Assembly: GCF_018399035.1 (NCBI RefSeq)
Contig: NZ_CP073760.1
Coordinates: 248,001-312,000 of the forward strand
Length of the DNA stretch: 64,000 nucleotides
Direction of reading: 5' to 3'
Source of the DNA: Thiocapsa sp.
GTDB lineage: Bacteria; Pseudomonadota; Gammaproteobacteria; Chromatiales; Chromatiaceae
Under the pieces are notes generated by a model. It saw only the letters and a list, made by a program, of their open reading frames with translations, had not been told where the DNA came from and did not search any database. The position numbers and the translations under genes are program-made. Of the stretch, positions 1 through 8,022 are shown piece after piece. The number at the start of each line of letters is the position of its first letter. Within the stretch, counting starts at the first letter, position 1.

Positions 1-93
1 GTTTTCCGTCTTTCGCTTCTGCTTATCTTCTTTTTTCTTTTTTTTCTGCAGGTCGCGCTGACGTTTCTCGAACGCATAATTTGTTTTAGCCAT
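1..93 (-). CDS. small Lys-rich hypothetical protein, 3' end outside window
   Basis: The minus strand opens with ATG at 91-93 and reads MAKTNYAFEKRQRDLQKK and then an almost uninterrupted run of Lys, Glu, Arg and Gln for 31 codons before the window ends. I recall short basic proteins with this MAKTNYxFEKRQ start as a conserved hypothetical in gammaproteobacteria; no function is known to me. No membrane segment or signal peptide is visible. The C-terminus and stop are outside the window. Initiation at this ATG is the only plausible choice in the visible sequence. Confidence 0.6.
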   Translation of the reverse strand, partial: MAKTNYAFEKRQRDLQKKKKKEDKQKRKTEN

Positions 94-642
94 CGTGATG
101 TTCTCGCTATTCGGCGCCGAGACAGTCGAGACTGCCGGTCGGGCACCGGAAAAGGGGGTTTGAAGAGGAGGCGAGGAGGTCGGATCCCTTCGTTGTGGTG
201 GAAAGGTCTCCTTACTCTTGCCTTCGTGGCGTGCTCCCGACGGATGGGGACTGGATCCATGGGCGCGATCCGGCATGGCTTGCGCGGTTCACGAATACGC
301 ATCGAGAAGCGCGGCTGCCTCGCTTCGTCCATGCCGGAGAACCAGTCCTCGATCAAGCCGATCACCGAGCGTAACAGCATCGGCTCGGATGCTCTAGCGA
401 GAAGGGCTGCCGATGACCGATGCGGTTCGCAAACGCTCGGAATCCTCGGGGCATGTGCAAGGGTAGAGCGAACAGCCTGTCAGGTCTGCGATGACTCCCG
501 ACGATTGCAAGCTAACGGGAGCATTCTTGCGGTAGCTCGGCGGGGTGGGCGGGGGTGGCTCGGCGTCTTTCAAGCCGACGCCGGGGGCCTTTCCTCGCGG
601 ATGGCCCTCGGCCCCGGCAACGGTCGTCGCCTGCAAGGCCGG
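94..642. other. 549-bp stretch with no recognisable gene
   Basis: Both strands contain open frames here, but none has a convincing start site, domain or amino-acid composition; they are Arg/Ala/Gly-rich as expected of non-coding high-GC sequence. I see no tRNA, terminator or palindromic repeat family member. It borders truncated gene fragments on its right and may be decayed coding sequence. Confidence 0.5.
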
Positions 643-870
643 TCAGCCGACGCCGCCGAACCAAAAGGCGGTGTCTGCCCCCAAGAATTGGCCGTGGGGC
701 ATGTAGTGAGAGCCGTCGCAGGAGAAGGTCAGGCCCACCATGCCGTTGAAGAGGTTGATGGACGACTGACGCAGGTAGATATTCTCGTCCACCAGCCGCA
801 AGCCCTTTAGGCGATCAAGGACCGGGACGATGTCGGTGCTCGGGATCACTGCGTCGATCGGATAGCGGCA
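643..870 (-). pseudogene. C-terminal fragment of an unrecognised gene
   Basis: The minus-strand frame that stops at 643-645 is protein-like from about 865 downward, with segments such as LRLVDENIYLRQSS and FNGMVGLTFSCDGSHY and a C-terminus ending AFWFGGVG. Upstream of about 865 the same frame is simply the antisense of the DUF3141 gene. It therefore looks like the 3' end of a gene cut off where it meets the DUF3141 fragment. I do not recognise the family. Confidence 0.35.
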
Positions 871-2179
871 GATCAGCTGGATCGTCGAGAATCTCTTCGT
901 CGGCAATCGTCTCGGACGCGGCTGTGCGAATCTCAACGAGCGCACCCATGTGGATCTGCGCAACATCAACTCCCCCATCATCATCTTCGCCTCGCACGGG
1001 GACAACATCACTCCGCCGCAGCAGGCGCTGGGATGGATCGCCGATCACTACAAGGATGTCGAGGAGATCCGCGCCCGCGGACAACGCATCCTCTATACGC
1101 TCCACGAGAATGTCGGCCACCTGGGAATCTTCGTTTCCTCGTCGGTCGCCAAGAAGGAGCACGATCAGATCATCTCCACACTCAAGGCGATCGAGGCCCT
1201 GGCGCCCGGACTCTACGAGATGGTCATCGCCGAGGTGCAGGGCGAAGGGGTCGAGAAGACCTTCAAGGTCGCCTTCGCCGAGCGCAGCATCGAGCAGATG
1301 ATGGAGCAGGCCGGCGGGGACGATTCCAACCGACCCTTCGCGGCGGTCGCGCGCTTCTCCGAGATCGGCACCGAGCTGTATGACCTGACCCTGCGTCCCT
1401 TCGTCCAGGCGATCAGCAACGAGACCAGTGCCAAGTTTCTCGCCGATACCAGCCCGATGCGGATGCAACGCTGGCTCGAGAGCGATCGCAACCCCTTGAT
1501 GCAGGCTGTCCAGGGGTTCGCTGAAGAGGTCCGCAAGCAACGTCGCCCGGCTGCGGACGACAACCCCTTCCGGATCATGGAGCGGGCCGGCGCCGGCTTG
1601 GTCACCCAGTGGCTGGACAACGCGCGCGACATGCAGAACGCCGTGATCGAGTGGAACTTCCACCTGCTCTGGGGTGCACCGCCCGTGCAGGCGATGGGCG
1701 AGCAGCTCAGCCGCACCGTGAGCGAGGCGCCGCGCGAGGATCTGCGGACCCTGACCTCGGTCCAGGATGCGCTTGATCGAATCGAGCTCGGCGATTTTGC
1801 GGACGGTGTGATCCGGATGCTGATCTTCCTGGCGCACTCGCGTAAAGAGGTGCGGCGTTCCCGTTTGGAGCGCTCCAACCGCATGCTCATGGCGACCGAG
1901 CCCTTCGCGAGCATGAAGGCGAAGCACCGCACCCGCATGATCCACAAGGAAAGCCTGATCGTCGGCTACGAGCCCGAGGCCGCGATGGACGCCTTGCCGA
2001 AGCTGATCGTCTCGATGGAGGATCGGCGCCGCGCGATGGCCCTCTGCGAAGAGATCGCCGGCTCGCGCGACGAGATGAGTCCGGAGACCCTCGCGATGCT
2101 CGATCGCTTGGCCCGGGCGCTCGAGCTCGATCCGGCGCCGGTGTTGGTCGAAACCGAGACCCTGCGTAAGATCGCCTGA
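866..2179 (+). pseudogene. DUF3141 (PHA-synthase-like alpha/beta hydrolase) gene, 5' truncated
   Basis: The frame is open from 866 (an in-frame TAG lies at 863-865) and encodes QISWIVENLFVGNRL followed by DLRNINSPIIIFASHGDN and ITPPQQALGWI. This is the C-terminal half of DUF3141 proteins, large proteins with a polyhydroxyalkanoate-synthase-like alpha/beta hydrolase fold, usually around 700-800 residues as I recall them. Only about 437 codons remain; the N-terminal half, including the nucleophile region, is missing. The first ATG (950) has no ribosome-binding site. The break at about 865 coincides with the start of an unrelated minus-strand fragment, which suggests a deletion or rearrangement. 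A draft-assembly join cannot be excluded. Confidence 0.7.
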
Positions 2180-2284
2180 GGGAGCAGAGCAGGGCGGGGC
2201 GGTCGACAGCGGATTGGCCTGCCCCGCAATCGAGGCCGAACCGCCACGCCGGCGAGATCAATCCGCGATCGAGCGAGGACAAGA

Positions 2285-3235
2285 ATGACGAACGAGCGTG
2301 ACGAGCGGATCCCGCAGCCTCTGCGGGATTGGCTTTTTGCCCAACGCGAAGCCAAGCACAAGGCCCGTGAGCATGGCTATCGACGCACGGCCACCAATAC
2401 CCGCGAAGGATGGGATTTGCTGACCAGGCGGTTCGTGACCGAGTCCCCCGAGGTCGCTTGGGTGCGCGACGACCTGATCCCGGGTCCGGACTATCGGGTT
2501 CCGGTCCGCGTCTATCACCCGCAACCGGATCGGCCGCTCCCCGTGGCCCTCTTCGTCCACGGCGGCGGCCACATTGCCGGCGGTGTCTCACTCTACGATC
2601 CGATTGCGCGGCGCTTGGCGCTCGCGGCAAATCGGGTGGTGGTCTCGATCGAATACCGGCTGGCACCCGAATGCCCCTATCCGGCCGCACTCAAGGACAC
2701 TATGGCCTGTGCCAAACGTGTTTTTCCGCTGCTTGAGAATCTGGACATGCCGCATGAGCCGCGACTGGCGCTGATGGGCGACAGCGGCGGGGGTGCGCTC
2801 TGCGCGACCGTGTCGCATCTGGCGCAGTTCGACGCGGGCATGACGATCGAGCGTCAGGTGCTCCTGTACCCGAGTCTGGATTACACGCTCTCGCAACCTT
2901 CCGTGACCGAGAACGGCGACGGATACCTGCTCGAGCGCGAGCGGATCCTCTGGATGTTCGATGCCTATCTTCAGAATGCCGAGGACCGGCGTGCCATCTC
3001 GCCGTTCTATATGGACCTGACCCTGGACTATCCCGCGACCCTGGTGATCACCGGGGAGTTCGATCCGTTGCGCGACGAGGGCATTGCCTACGCCGACCGC
3101 TTGGAGCTTCAAGGGATCCGCGCGGAGAAGCGGGTCATGTCGGGGATGATCCATGGGTTCCTGAACCTCGAGGCCATGGTCCCGGATGCCTGTGCCGAGG
3201 TGTATGCAGCAATCGGGACCTTTTTGAACGCCTAA
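2285..3235 (+). CDS. alpha/beta hydrolase, HSL/acetyl-esterase family
   Basis: This 316-residue protein is a serine esterase of the hormone-sensitive-lipase type, probably cytoplasmic because no signal peptide is seen. The oxyanion motif HGGG is at residues 92-95, the nucleophile elbow GDSGGG at 165-170 (Ser167), the acid is likely Asp260 in GEFDPLRDEG, and the base His290 in MIHGF. Length and motif order match Aes-like acetyl esterases; the natural substrate cannot be deduced. A GAGGAC stretch just upstream of ATG 2285 serves as ribosome-binding site. The gene follows the DUF3141 remnant by 105 bp. Its TAA stop forms the first bases of a family-A palindromic repeat. Confidence 0.88.
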   Translation: MTNERDERIPQPLRDWLFAQREAKHKAREHGYRRTATNTREGWDLLTRRFVTESPEVAWVRDDLIPGPDYRVPVRVYHPQPDRPLPVALFVHGGGHIAGGVSLYDPIARRLALAANRVVVSIEYRLAPECPYPAALKDTMACAKRVFPLLENLDMPHEPRLALMGDSGGGALCATVSHLAQFDAGMTIERQVLLYPSLDYTLSQPSVTENGDGYLLERERILWMFDAYLQNAEDRRAISPFYMDLTLDYPATLVITGEFDPLRDEGIAYADRLELQGIRAEKRVMSGMIHGFLNLEAMVPDACAEVYAAIGTFLNA

Positions 3236-3318
3236 ACCGCGCCAGCTCCGACGGTCGTCGGAGCCGGCGCGGCCAATCCACTCCAACACATGACGCATGC
3301 CGCACCGGGCGCGGTTTA
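3233..3318. repeat. family-A palindromic element, copy A1
   Basis: An 86-bp element begins TAAACCGCGCC and ends GGGCGCGGTTTA, its reverse complement. Its first three bases are the stop codon of the upstream esterase. Further copies are at 23996, 24104, 28811 and 42847, with partial copies at 36712, 20058 and 6060. Confidence 0.75.
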
Positions 3319-3355
3319 AGCCGAAGTTCCAGCCTTCAACGAGCATAAGCCAACT

Positions 3356-3381
3356 GATTTTCTGATGGTTTTCAGAAAATC
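3356..3381. repeat. perfect 10-bp inverted repeat
   Basis: GATTTTCTGA and its reverse complement TCAGAAAATC are separated by 6 bp. It lies 18 bp past the stop of the chimeric Rpn/IS1634-type gene on the minus strand. It could be a weak terminator or part of an insertion-sequence end; the stem is AT-rich and no clean U-run follows. Confidence 0.4.
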
Positions 3382-3398
3382 GCGGTGTAAGCGTCTGG

Positions 3399-4382
3399 CT
3401 ACACGCGGATCGCTTTGATCAGATCCAGCGCGGCAGACTGCTTGGGCGTAGGTGTCGTGTCGATGTCGAAAGTGGCCTCGTCGGATGGCGCGTTCGGGCG
3501 CCGACAGGTGTTGCGCACGATGGTCGCAAGGTCGTTCAAAAGGGTGCGAAAGCTGTGTGCCGGGGAGCCGTCCGGCAGCTGCTTGGTGGCGGCCTTGCGC
3601 AAGGCCGCCTCGGAGCGGGTGGCCGGCGCCACCGGATCACGCCGGGTCAGACGCTCCTGATCCTCGTCGGCGAATAAGAGCCCGCGCCAGGCTTCACTCA
3701 TATGCCATTTCACGTAATAGGCGAGCATGCACAAGAACAGATGCGCGCGGACCCGATCCGCGCTGTAATGATAGATCGGCCTGATCTGCAGATCATCGCT
3801 TTTGAGCGAGCGGAATGCCGCCTCCACGTGACTGAGGCTTTTGTATCGACGCACCGTCTCGTCATCGCTGGACTGCTCAGCCGGCAGCGAGGTGCGAATC
3901 ACGTACAGTCCATCGAGCGCGGCCTCCGCGGTCACCTTCGCCTCATCGATGTGAAAATCAAAGTGTTCGGCAGCAATGTCCAAGATGAGGTGTTTGGCCA
4001 TCTTGTATGTGTTGACGACGCGCCAGATCGCATAGGTCGGTTTGAGGATGCTGTAGTCTTGACCGCGACGCAGTTGTCGGCGGTACAGGTCCGCCCGGGC
4101 GTACAGCATGCGTGTGGTCAGATCCGCATAGACCACCAACTGGATCTCGATCTGAAAGACCCGGCCGGCGGCGTCGCGGGCTTTCACGTCGACGATGGTG
4201 AGTTTGTCCTCGAGGGTTTCCCGTGGGTTGTAGGGATCGAGGATCCGCACCGCGCTGATCGGACGGGGGAGCGTGTCGATCAGCATCGCATTGAGAAAGT
4301 CGATGAGCAGCGCGCGGTTCTCCTCCGCGCCCAGCAGGGCTTTGAAGGCACAGTCGACTTTTGGATTGATCTTGTGCTGCAT
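3399..4382 (-). CDS. chimeric ORF: Rpn/PDDEXK nuclease N-terminus joined to IS1634-type transposase C-terminus
   Basis: The first about 120 of 327 residues match Rpn (PD-(D/E)XK) recombination-promoting nuclease/putative transposase proteins: INPKVDCAFKALLG, LLIDFLNAML, KLTIVDVKARD, FQIEIQ and GQDYSILKPTYAIW. From about NTYKMAKHLILDI onward it matches the C-terminal third of IS1634-family transposases, including YKSLSHVEAAFRSLK, which carries the catalytic Glu and a YREK-like signature, and DRVRAHLFLCMLAYYVKWHM. The two catalytic Asp residues of a complete IS1634 transposase are absent, so transposition is unlikely. The nuclease motif residues of Rpn appear present. The joint is in frame. I used ATG 4382; another in-frame start lies at 4415, and neither has a clear ribosome-binding site. 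Confidence 0.75.
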   Translation of the reverse strand: MQHKINPKVDCAFKALLGAEENRALLIDFLNAMLIDTLPRPISAVRILDPYNPRETLEDKLTIVDVKARDAAGRVFQIEIQLVVYADLTTRMLYARADLYRRQLRRGQDYSILKPTYAIWRVVNTYKMAKHLILDIAAEHFDFHIDEAKVTAEAALDGLYVIRTSLPAEQSSDDETVRRYKSLSHVEAAFRSLKSDDLQIRPIYHYSADRVRAHLFLCMLAYYVKWHMSEAWRGLLFADEDQERLTRRDPVAPATRSEAALRKAATKQLPDGSPAHSFRTLLNDLATIVRNTCRRPNAPSDEATFDIDTTPTPKQSAALDLIKAIRV

Positions 4383-4518
4383 GCGAAGAGTGTACGGCTG
4401 CCGAACGACATGCACAATGCCAAGAGCTCAACCGACGGGTGCGGAGTCTCAGGGTCGGTCGAGGGTCGCATCGAGGGCGACGTCGGCCTTGTTTGTCGCT
4501 CCAGCTCAGCCAGCACGG

Positions 4519-4571
4519 GGCGCAGAGCGCCAGGGGCATGCGTGACACCGCCGCAGAGCGGGTGTCACGAG
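4519..4571. repeat. family-B double-palindrome element, copy B1
   Basis: Two palindromes in a row: GGCGC-AGA-GCGCC, then GTGACACC...GGTGTCAC. The order and spacing are the same at 6671-6722 and 59733-59782. Confidence 0.65.
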
Positions 4572-4597
4572 AACATCGATCCGAGCCGGTTGCAGGC

Positions 4598-4888
4598 TCA
4601 GGCTGCGTCGTGCAGGACCTTCGCGACAGCTTCGGGCATGCGAGCAATCACGCGTAAGTAGCTCTTGGCGGCCGTATCCGGTGCCTTGCGCCCCTGTTCC
4701 CAATCACGAAGAGATTCGGCGGGGATGCCGAATTGCTCTGCAAAGTTCTGTTGAGAGAGGCCGGCTGCAGCCCGGGCGCGGCGCGCCAACATCGCCCCGA
4801 GACCGCGCTCGAACTCGTCGTCGGAGAGCGGAGTATCGGGTTCAAGTTCAACGGGGTGTGCAGTGGTATCGTCGTGATTCGCGATCAT
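4598..4888 (-). CDS. XRE-family antitoxin partner of BrnT-like toxin
   Basis: This 96-residue protein has an acidic, probably disordered N-terminus (ELEPDTPLSDDEFERG) and a helix-turn-helix: AAAGLSQQNFAEQFGIP followed by AESLRDWEQGRKAPD, at about residues 40-75. It overlaps the 3' end of the BrnT-like gene by 41 bp on the same strand, so the toxin gene is promoter-proximal. HTH antitoxins of such pairs usually bind their own promoter and neutralise the toxin; that role is inferred from family and arrangement. Most BrnT toxins pair with BrnA ribbon-helix-helix proteins, so the XRE partner is a variant arrangement. Confidence 0.75.
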   Translation of the reverse strand: MIANHDDTTAHPVELEPDTPLSDDEFERGLGAMLARRARAAAGLSQQNFAEQFGIPAESLRDWEQGRKAPDTAAKSYLRVIARMPEAVAKVLHDAA

Positions 4889-5123
4889 TTGCTTTTCTCA
4901 CGCTGAAGATTCGGTATCGGTTTCCGCGTTGGGTGAAAACGCACAGCCAGACTCGCCGCTCCACCATGCCGTAGGCGATGAAACGCTCCTCGGCGTAGTC
5001 AAAGCGCACGTCCAGGATGTCCAACCGGTTGGAATCGGCAAGGATCTCGATCCCGAACGCGAGGGAAGCTCCGTGCTTTTGTTGATTGGCCGAATCCTTG
5101 TCGGGATCGAACTCGATATCCAT
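4848..5123 (-). CDS. BrnT family (DUF497) ribonuclease toxin
   Basis: This 91-residue protein starts MDIEFDPDKDSANQQKHG, the typical BrnT opening, and continues with FGIEILADSN, DVRFDYAEERFIAYG and a C-terminal RIFSVRKANDRESRRY. BrnT toxins are small RelE-like ribonucleases that arrest growth when the antitoxin is lost. Length is normal and no frame disruption is seen, so it may be active. The downstream XRE gene overlaps it. The pair sits among truncated genes and repeats, a usual setting for mobile toxin-antitoxin cassettes. Confidence 0.8.
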   Translation of the reverse strand: MDIEFDPDKDSANQQKHGASLAFGIEILADSNRLDILDVRFDYAEERFIAYGMVERRVWLCVFTQRGNRYRIFSVRKANDRESRRYHCTPR

Positions 5124-5228
5124 GTGGGAACTATGTGGTAACAGTGAGCGGGGAGCAAGGGGATCAAGAATTCAGAGGGAAAGGAAGATCAGGTTCAAAT
5201 GTCGCTCAACTTAAGGTCGGCCCCCTGC

Positions 5229-5339
5229 AGGTCGGACTTCAGTCCGACCTGCTCTCGGCGTCATCGCGCAGCGCGGGTGTCGCGCTCGACGCCGAGCGCT
5301 GGGTGGCCTGAGAGGGCATTGTCGGGCTGAAGCCCGATC
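5229..5339. repeat. two short perfect hairpins (GTCGGACTTCAGTCCGAC type)
   Basis: AGGTCGGACTTCAGTCCGACCT at 5229-5250 is shown here only by its half-site AGGTCGGACT and complement; a related GTCGGGCT/AGCCCGAC hairpin lies at about 5320-5337. The rest of the 5124-5427 interval holds no gene that I can recognise. Confidence 0.5.
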
Positions 5340-5427
5340 CACTTCAGATGTCGTGATCGCAGGCAGTCACGCGCCGCAGTTCATCGCGCTGCACCGTCGA
5401 TGTCACCAGCTCGAAGCGCGCCGCCCG

Positions 5428-5508
5428 CTAGGCACGATAGATCGTTTCAAGCGGGCCGTGCGCCGAGGTCAGCGCGGCGAGCAGCACATTGGTGTCCAGA
5501 TAGCCCTT
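5428..5508 (-). pseudogene. PIN-domain (VapC-like) toxin, N-terminal fragment only
   Basis: The minus frame encodes KGYLDTNVLLAALTSAHG and stops eight residues later. LDTNVLLAAL with its Asp is the start of a PIN ribonuclease domain, normally about 130 residues; only about 26 remain. No start codon precedes the Lys codon in a sensible position. The frame upstream (5510-5690) is open but unrecognised and could be remains of the cognate antitoxin. Confidence 0.5.
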
Positions 5509-5817
5509 AGCGGATTCGCGGATCTCCGAGTGGTGCGTCGGACTCTCCTGCGATATCGGCGCGAGCACTAAGGCGTCGTCCTCGGACAGGAGGTCGTCCA
5601 GTGTCCAGCCTAGCCCGTCCGCGGCCCGCTTGTGCTTGGTTCGGGGAATGCCGCGTGCCTTCCATGCTGGTTGCGTGTGTGAACGAGGCTCGATCCCGGC
5701 GCCGGCATGGGCGGGCTGCGGTTTGGGGGTCGCGCCGCCCGCGCCGGCAGCAAGCTGCGAGGTCCGTGGAGCACAGTTCCGAGTTTTCATCGCCGCATCG
5801 ACGCGAGGGCACTGATC

Positions 5818-6084
5818 ATGACCACAACGGCAGAGGAGGTTTGGGGATTGTTGAGGGAGTTGACTCAATCGCAGCAGGAGACCGATCGGCTCATGAAAGA
5901 CACCGATCGGCGAATGCAGGAAACCGATCGCAGCATGAAAGACACAGATCAGAGAACTCGGCAAGCAGATTGGCGGCTTGGGCGAGAAATTCGGCAGCTT
6001 CACCGAAGGCTTGGCGTTGCCCTCGATGGAAAACATCCTGCGCACGCGCTTCGGCATGACGCATACCGCACCGGGCGCGGTTGA
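5818..6084 (+). pseudogene. DUF3782-like coiled-coil protein, frameshifted and truncated
   Basis: From ATG 5818 the frame encodes MTTTAEEVWGLLRELTQSQQ and then repeated ETDRxMK(D/E)TD heptads. Near 5945 the homologous sequence jumps to the +1 frame, which reads IRELGKQIGGLGEKFGSF and TEGLALPSMENILRTRFGM, the continuation expected for this family (DUF3782-like is my recollection). After that motif the sequence runs into a partial family-A repeat, and the rest of the gene, which would carry the PD-(D/E)XK-like region, is missing. One frameshift plus truncation make it a pseudogene. Confidence 0.6.
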
Positions 6085-6108
6085 ATGAGCGAGGCCCGGA
6101 AAGAGTCT

Positions 6109-6462
6109 TTATAGCCATTTTCCGGCGGCGATGATGAGCGCGGCGATGGTCGTGATGAAGCCGATCAGCCACATGAACTGATGGTCGTGACGCTTGATGA
6201 GATCCTCGATGCGTTTGTCGCTTTGTTCGAAGCGTTTGTCCATCTGCTCGAAGCGCTTCTCCATCAGCTCGAAGCGCTTCTCCATCTGCTCGAATCCCTG
6301 CCGCATCAGCTCGCCCTGATGTTTGAGCGCCTCCTCGACGCGCACCATGCGCTCGCGCAGCTCGATCTCATAGACGACGGAGGGTTTTCCGAGGCTTTGC
6401 TCGGCGAGCCACTCGCCCATGTGGGCTTTGATGAATTGGATATCGTCCTGGGAGAGGGCCAT
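6109..6462 (-). CDS. coiled-coil protein with C-terminal membrane anchor
   Basis: This 117-residue protein contains a long amphipathic coiled coil built from near-identical heptads (FEQMEKRFELMEKRFEQMDK, residues about 60-85) and a C-terminal hydrophobic helix FMWLIGFITTIAALIIAAG that would anchor it in the inner membrane. Its start at 6462 is chosen because GGAGG lies five bases upstream; a longer frame runs back to 6555 without a ribosome-binding site. Function is unknown. It resembles the coiled-coil proteins often found near PD-(D/E)XK transposase-like genes, and the neighbouring plus-strand fragment (5818) has a similar heptad style. Confidence 0.6.
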   Translation of the reverse strand: MALSQDDIQFIKAHMGEWLAEQSLGKPSVVYEIELRERMVRVEEALKHQGELMRQGFEQMEKRFELMEKRFEQMDKRFEQSDKRIEDLIKRHDHQFMWLIGFITTIAALIIAAGKWL

Positions 6463-6670
6463 GGTGACCTCCGTTGCAACACCGCCGGGCTTAAACTTAC
6501 AGACATGATCCACCGGGGACGTGGATTGCGCAATGACCGGTCGCCTGAGGGTCAATGGGCGGTTTTCTCATGGACAGGGATCCGCGGTACCGCGGAGAAT
6601 CCTCGTGCCCGGCCGTTGTGTCGACGAGACCCCGGCAGGTTCGCTTGTGACTCGGGCCAAAGTTTGCGCG

Positions 6671-6722
6671 TGGCGCAGAGCGCCACGGGGCATGCGTGAC
6701 ACTGCGCAGCGGGTGTCACGAG
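6671..6722. repeat. family-B double-palindrome element, copy B2
   Basis: TGGCGC-AGA-GCGCCA followed by GTGACAC...GTGTCAC, as at 4519 and 59733. It lies about 70 bp upstream of the DAHP synthase start. Confidence 0.65.
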
Positions 6723-6794
6723 TCCTCTTCAGGCTTGGGGGCCGGTCTCATGATCGACGCCACCCCGGGCCTTCGTTTGAATTCTTCAAGGTGA

Positions 6795-7877
6795 ATGCGC
6801 GTGCAGAAAACGGAAAACCTCAACGTCAGCGGCTTCGATCCGATGCCTTCGCCGCTGGAAATCCATCGTGCCGTGCCGACCTCGGATCAGGCATCGGCGA
6901 CCGTGCTCGCAGGTCGCGAGAGCCTGCAGGCGATTCTGGATCGGCGTGATCCTCGGATCTTTGTCGTCGTCGGGCCTTGCTCGATCCACGATCCGGTCGC
7001 CGGCTTGGATTACGCGCGGCGGCTCAAGGTTTTGGCGGATGCGGTCTCGGATCGCTTGGTCTTGGCGATGCGGGTCTATTTCCAGAAGCCACGCACGACC
7101 ACCGGATGGAAGGGTTATATCAACGATCCGAACCTGGACGACACCTTCAGTATCGCCGAGGGCATGGAGAAGGCGCGGCGATTTCTGCTCGAGGTCACCG
7201 AGCTGGGTTTGCCCACCGCGACCGAGGCGCTCGACTCCATCGCCCCGCAGTATCTGTGGGACCTGATCTGTTGGACGGCGATCGGTGCGCGGACCTCGGA
7301 GTCGCAGACCCATCGCGAGATGTCCTCCGGGTTGTCGACCCCGGTCGGCTTCAAGAACGGCACGGACGGCTCGGTCGACACCGCGATCAATGCGATCCTC
7401 TCGGCGGCCCAGCCGCACAGCTTTTTGGGCATCAATGCCCAAGGTTTGACCAGTATCGTCAGGACCCGCGGCAACCGCTACGCACATCTGGTGCTGCGTG
7501 GCGGGGGCAATCGCCCCAACTACGACACCGTCAGCGTCGCGATGGCCGAGGAGGCACTGGTCAAGGCCGGGCTTTCCGCGAACATCGTCATCGACTGCTC
7601 GCATGCCAACAGCTTCAAGCGACCGGAGCTTCAGCCGCTGGTGATGCACGATTGCGTGAACCAGATCGCCGGCGGAAACCGCTCGATCGTCGGCTTGATG
7701 GTGGAGAGCTTCATCGAGGCCGGACAGCAATCGATCCCCGCAGACCTCGAACAGTTGCGCTACGGCTGCTCGGTGACGGATGCCTGTGTCGACTGGCCGA
7801 CCACCGAGCGCATGATCCGCGATGCGCACGCCGCGCTGCCCGACTCGGTCCTGTCGCGGCGCATGCTCGATTTGTGA
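6795..7877 (+). CDS. 3-deoxy-7-phosphoheptulonate synthase (class I, AroF/G/H type)
   Basis: This enzyme condenses phosphoenolpyruvate and erythrose 4-phosphate, the first step of the shikimate pathway to aromatic amino acids (and, in phototrophs, quinones). The 360-residue protein has the class I alpha signatures VVGPCSIHDP (about residue 58), RVYFQKPRTTTGWKG (about 93), SESQTHREMSSGLSTP with the metal and substrate residues, and GFKNGTDGS. Length is normal for E. coli-type isozymes. Which amino acid feedback-inhibits it (Phe, Tyr or Trp) cannot be decided by eye, so no symbol is given. It is a single-gene unit flanked by a family-B repeat upstream and a family-C repeat directly at its stop. 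Confidence 0.92.
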   Translation: MRVQKTENLNVSGFDPMPSPLEIHRAVPTSDQASATVLAGRESLQAILDRRDPRIFVVVGPCSIHDPVAGLDYARRLKVLADAVSDRLVLAMRVYFQKPRTTTGWKGYINDPNLDDTFSIAEGMEKARRFLLEVTELGLPTATEALDSIAPQYLWDLICWTAIGARTSESQTHREMSSGLSTPVGFKNGTDGSVDTAINAILSAAQPHSFLGINAQGLTSIVRTRGNRYAHLVLRGGGNRPNYDTVSVAMAEEALVKAGLSANIVIDCSHANSFKRPELQPLVMHDCVNQIAGGNRSIVGLMVESFIEAGQQSIPADLEQLRYGCSVTDACVDWPTTERMIRDAHAALPDSVLSRRMLDL

Positions 7878-8005
7878 CGGTTCCGAGACAGGGTGAGCAC
7901 GTTGATTGACGGGTCGTGCCGCCGTCCGGGTTGGGCGTTTGAGCTGTGAGGATGGGTTTCGCTGCGCTCTACCCATCCTACGCGTTTCGGGTGTTTTTGG
8001 ATCGT
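7877..8005. repeat. family-C composite element, copy C1
   Basis: The element begins ACGGTTCCGAGACAGGGTGA, contains the core GGATGGGTTTCGCTGCGCTC with its complement CCCATCC, and ends GTGTTTTTGGATCGT. The ends are imperfect inverted repeats of each other. It fills the gap between the convergent DAHP synthase and folE genes. Confidence 0.6.
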
Positions 8006-8022
8006 CAGTTGGATCGTCGCGA

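Noticed and set aside
160-810. 216-codon open frame on the plus strand
   Set aside because: Arg/Gly/Ala-rich low-quality sequence without domain or ribosome-binding site; its 3' part is antisense to a more protein-like fragment.
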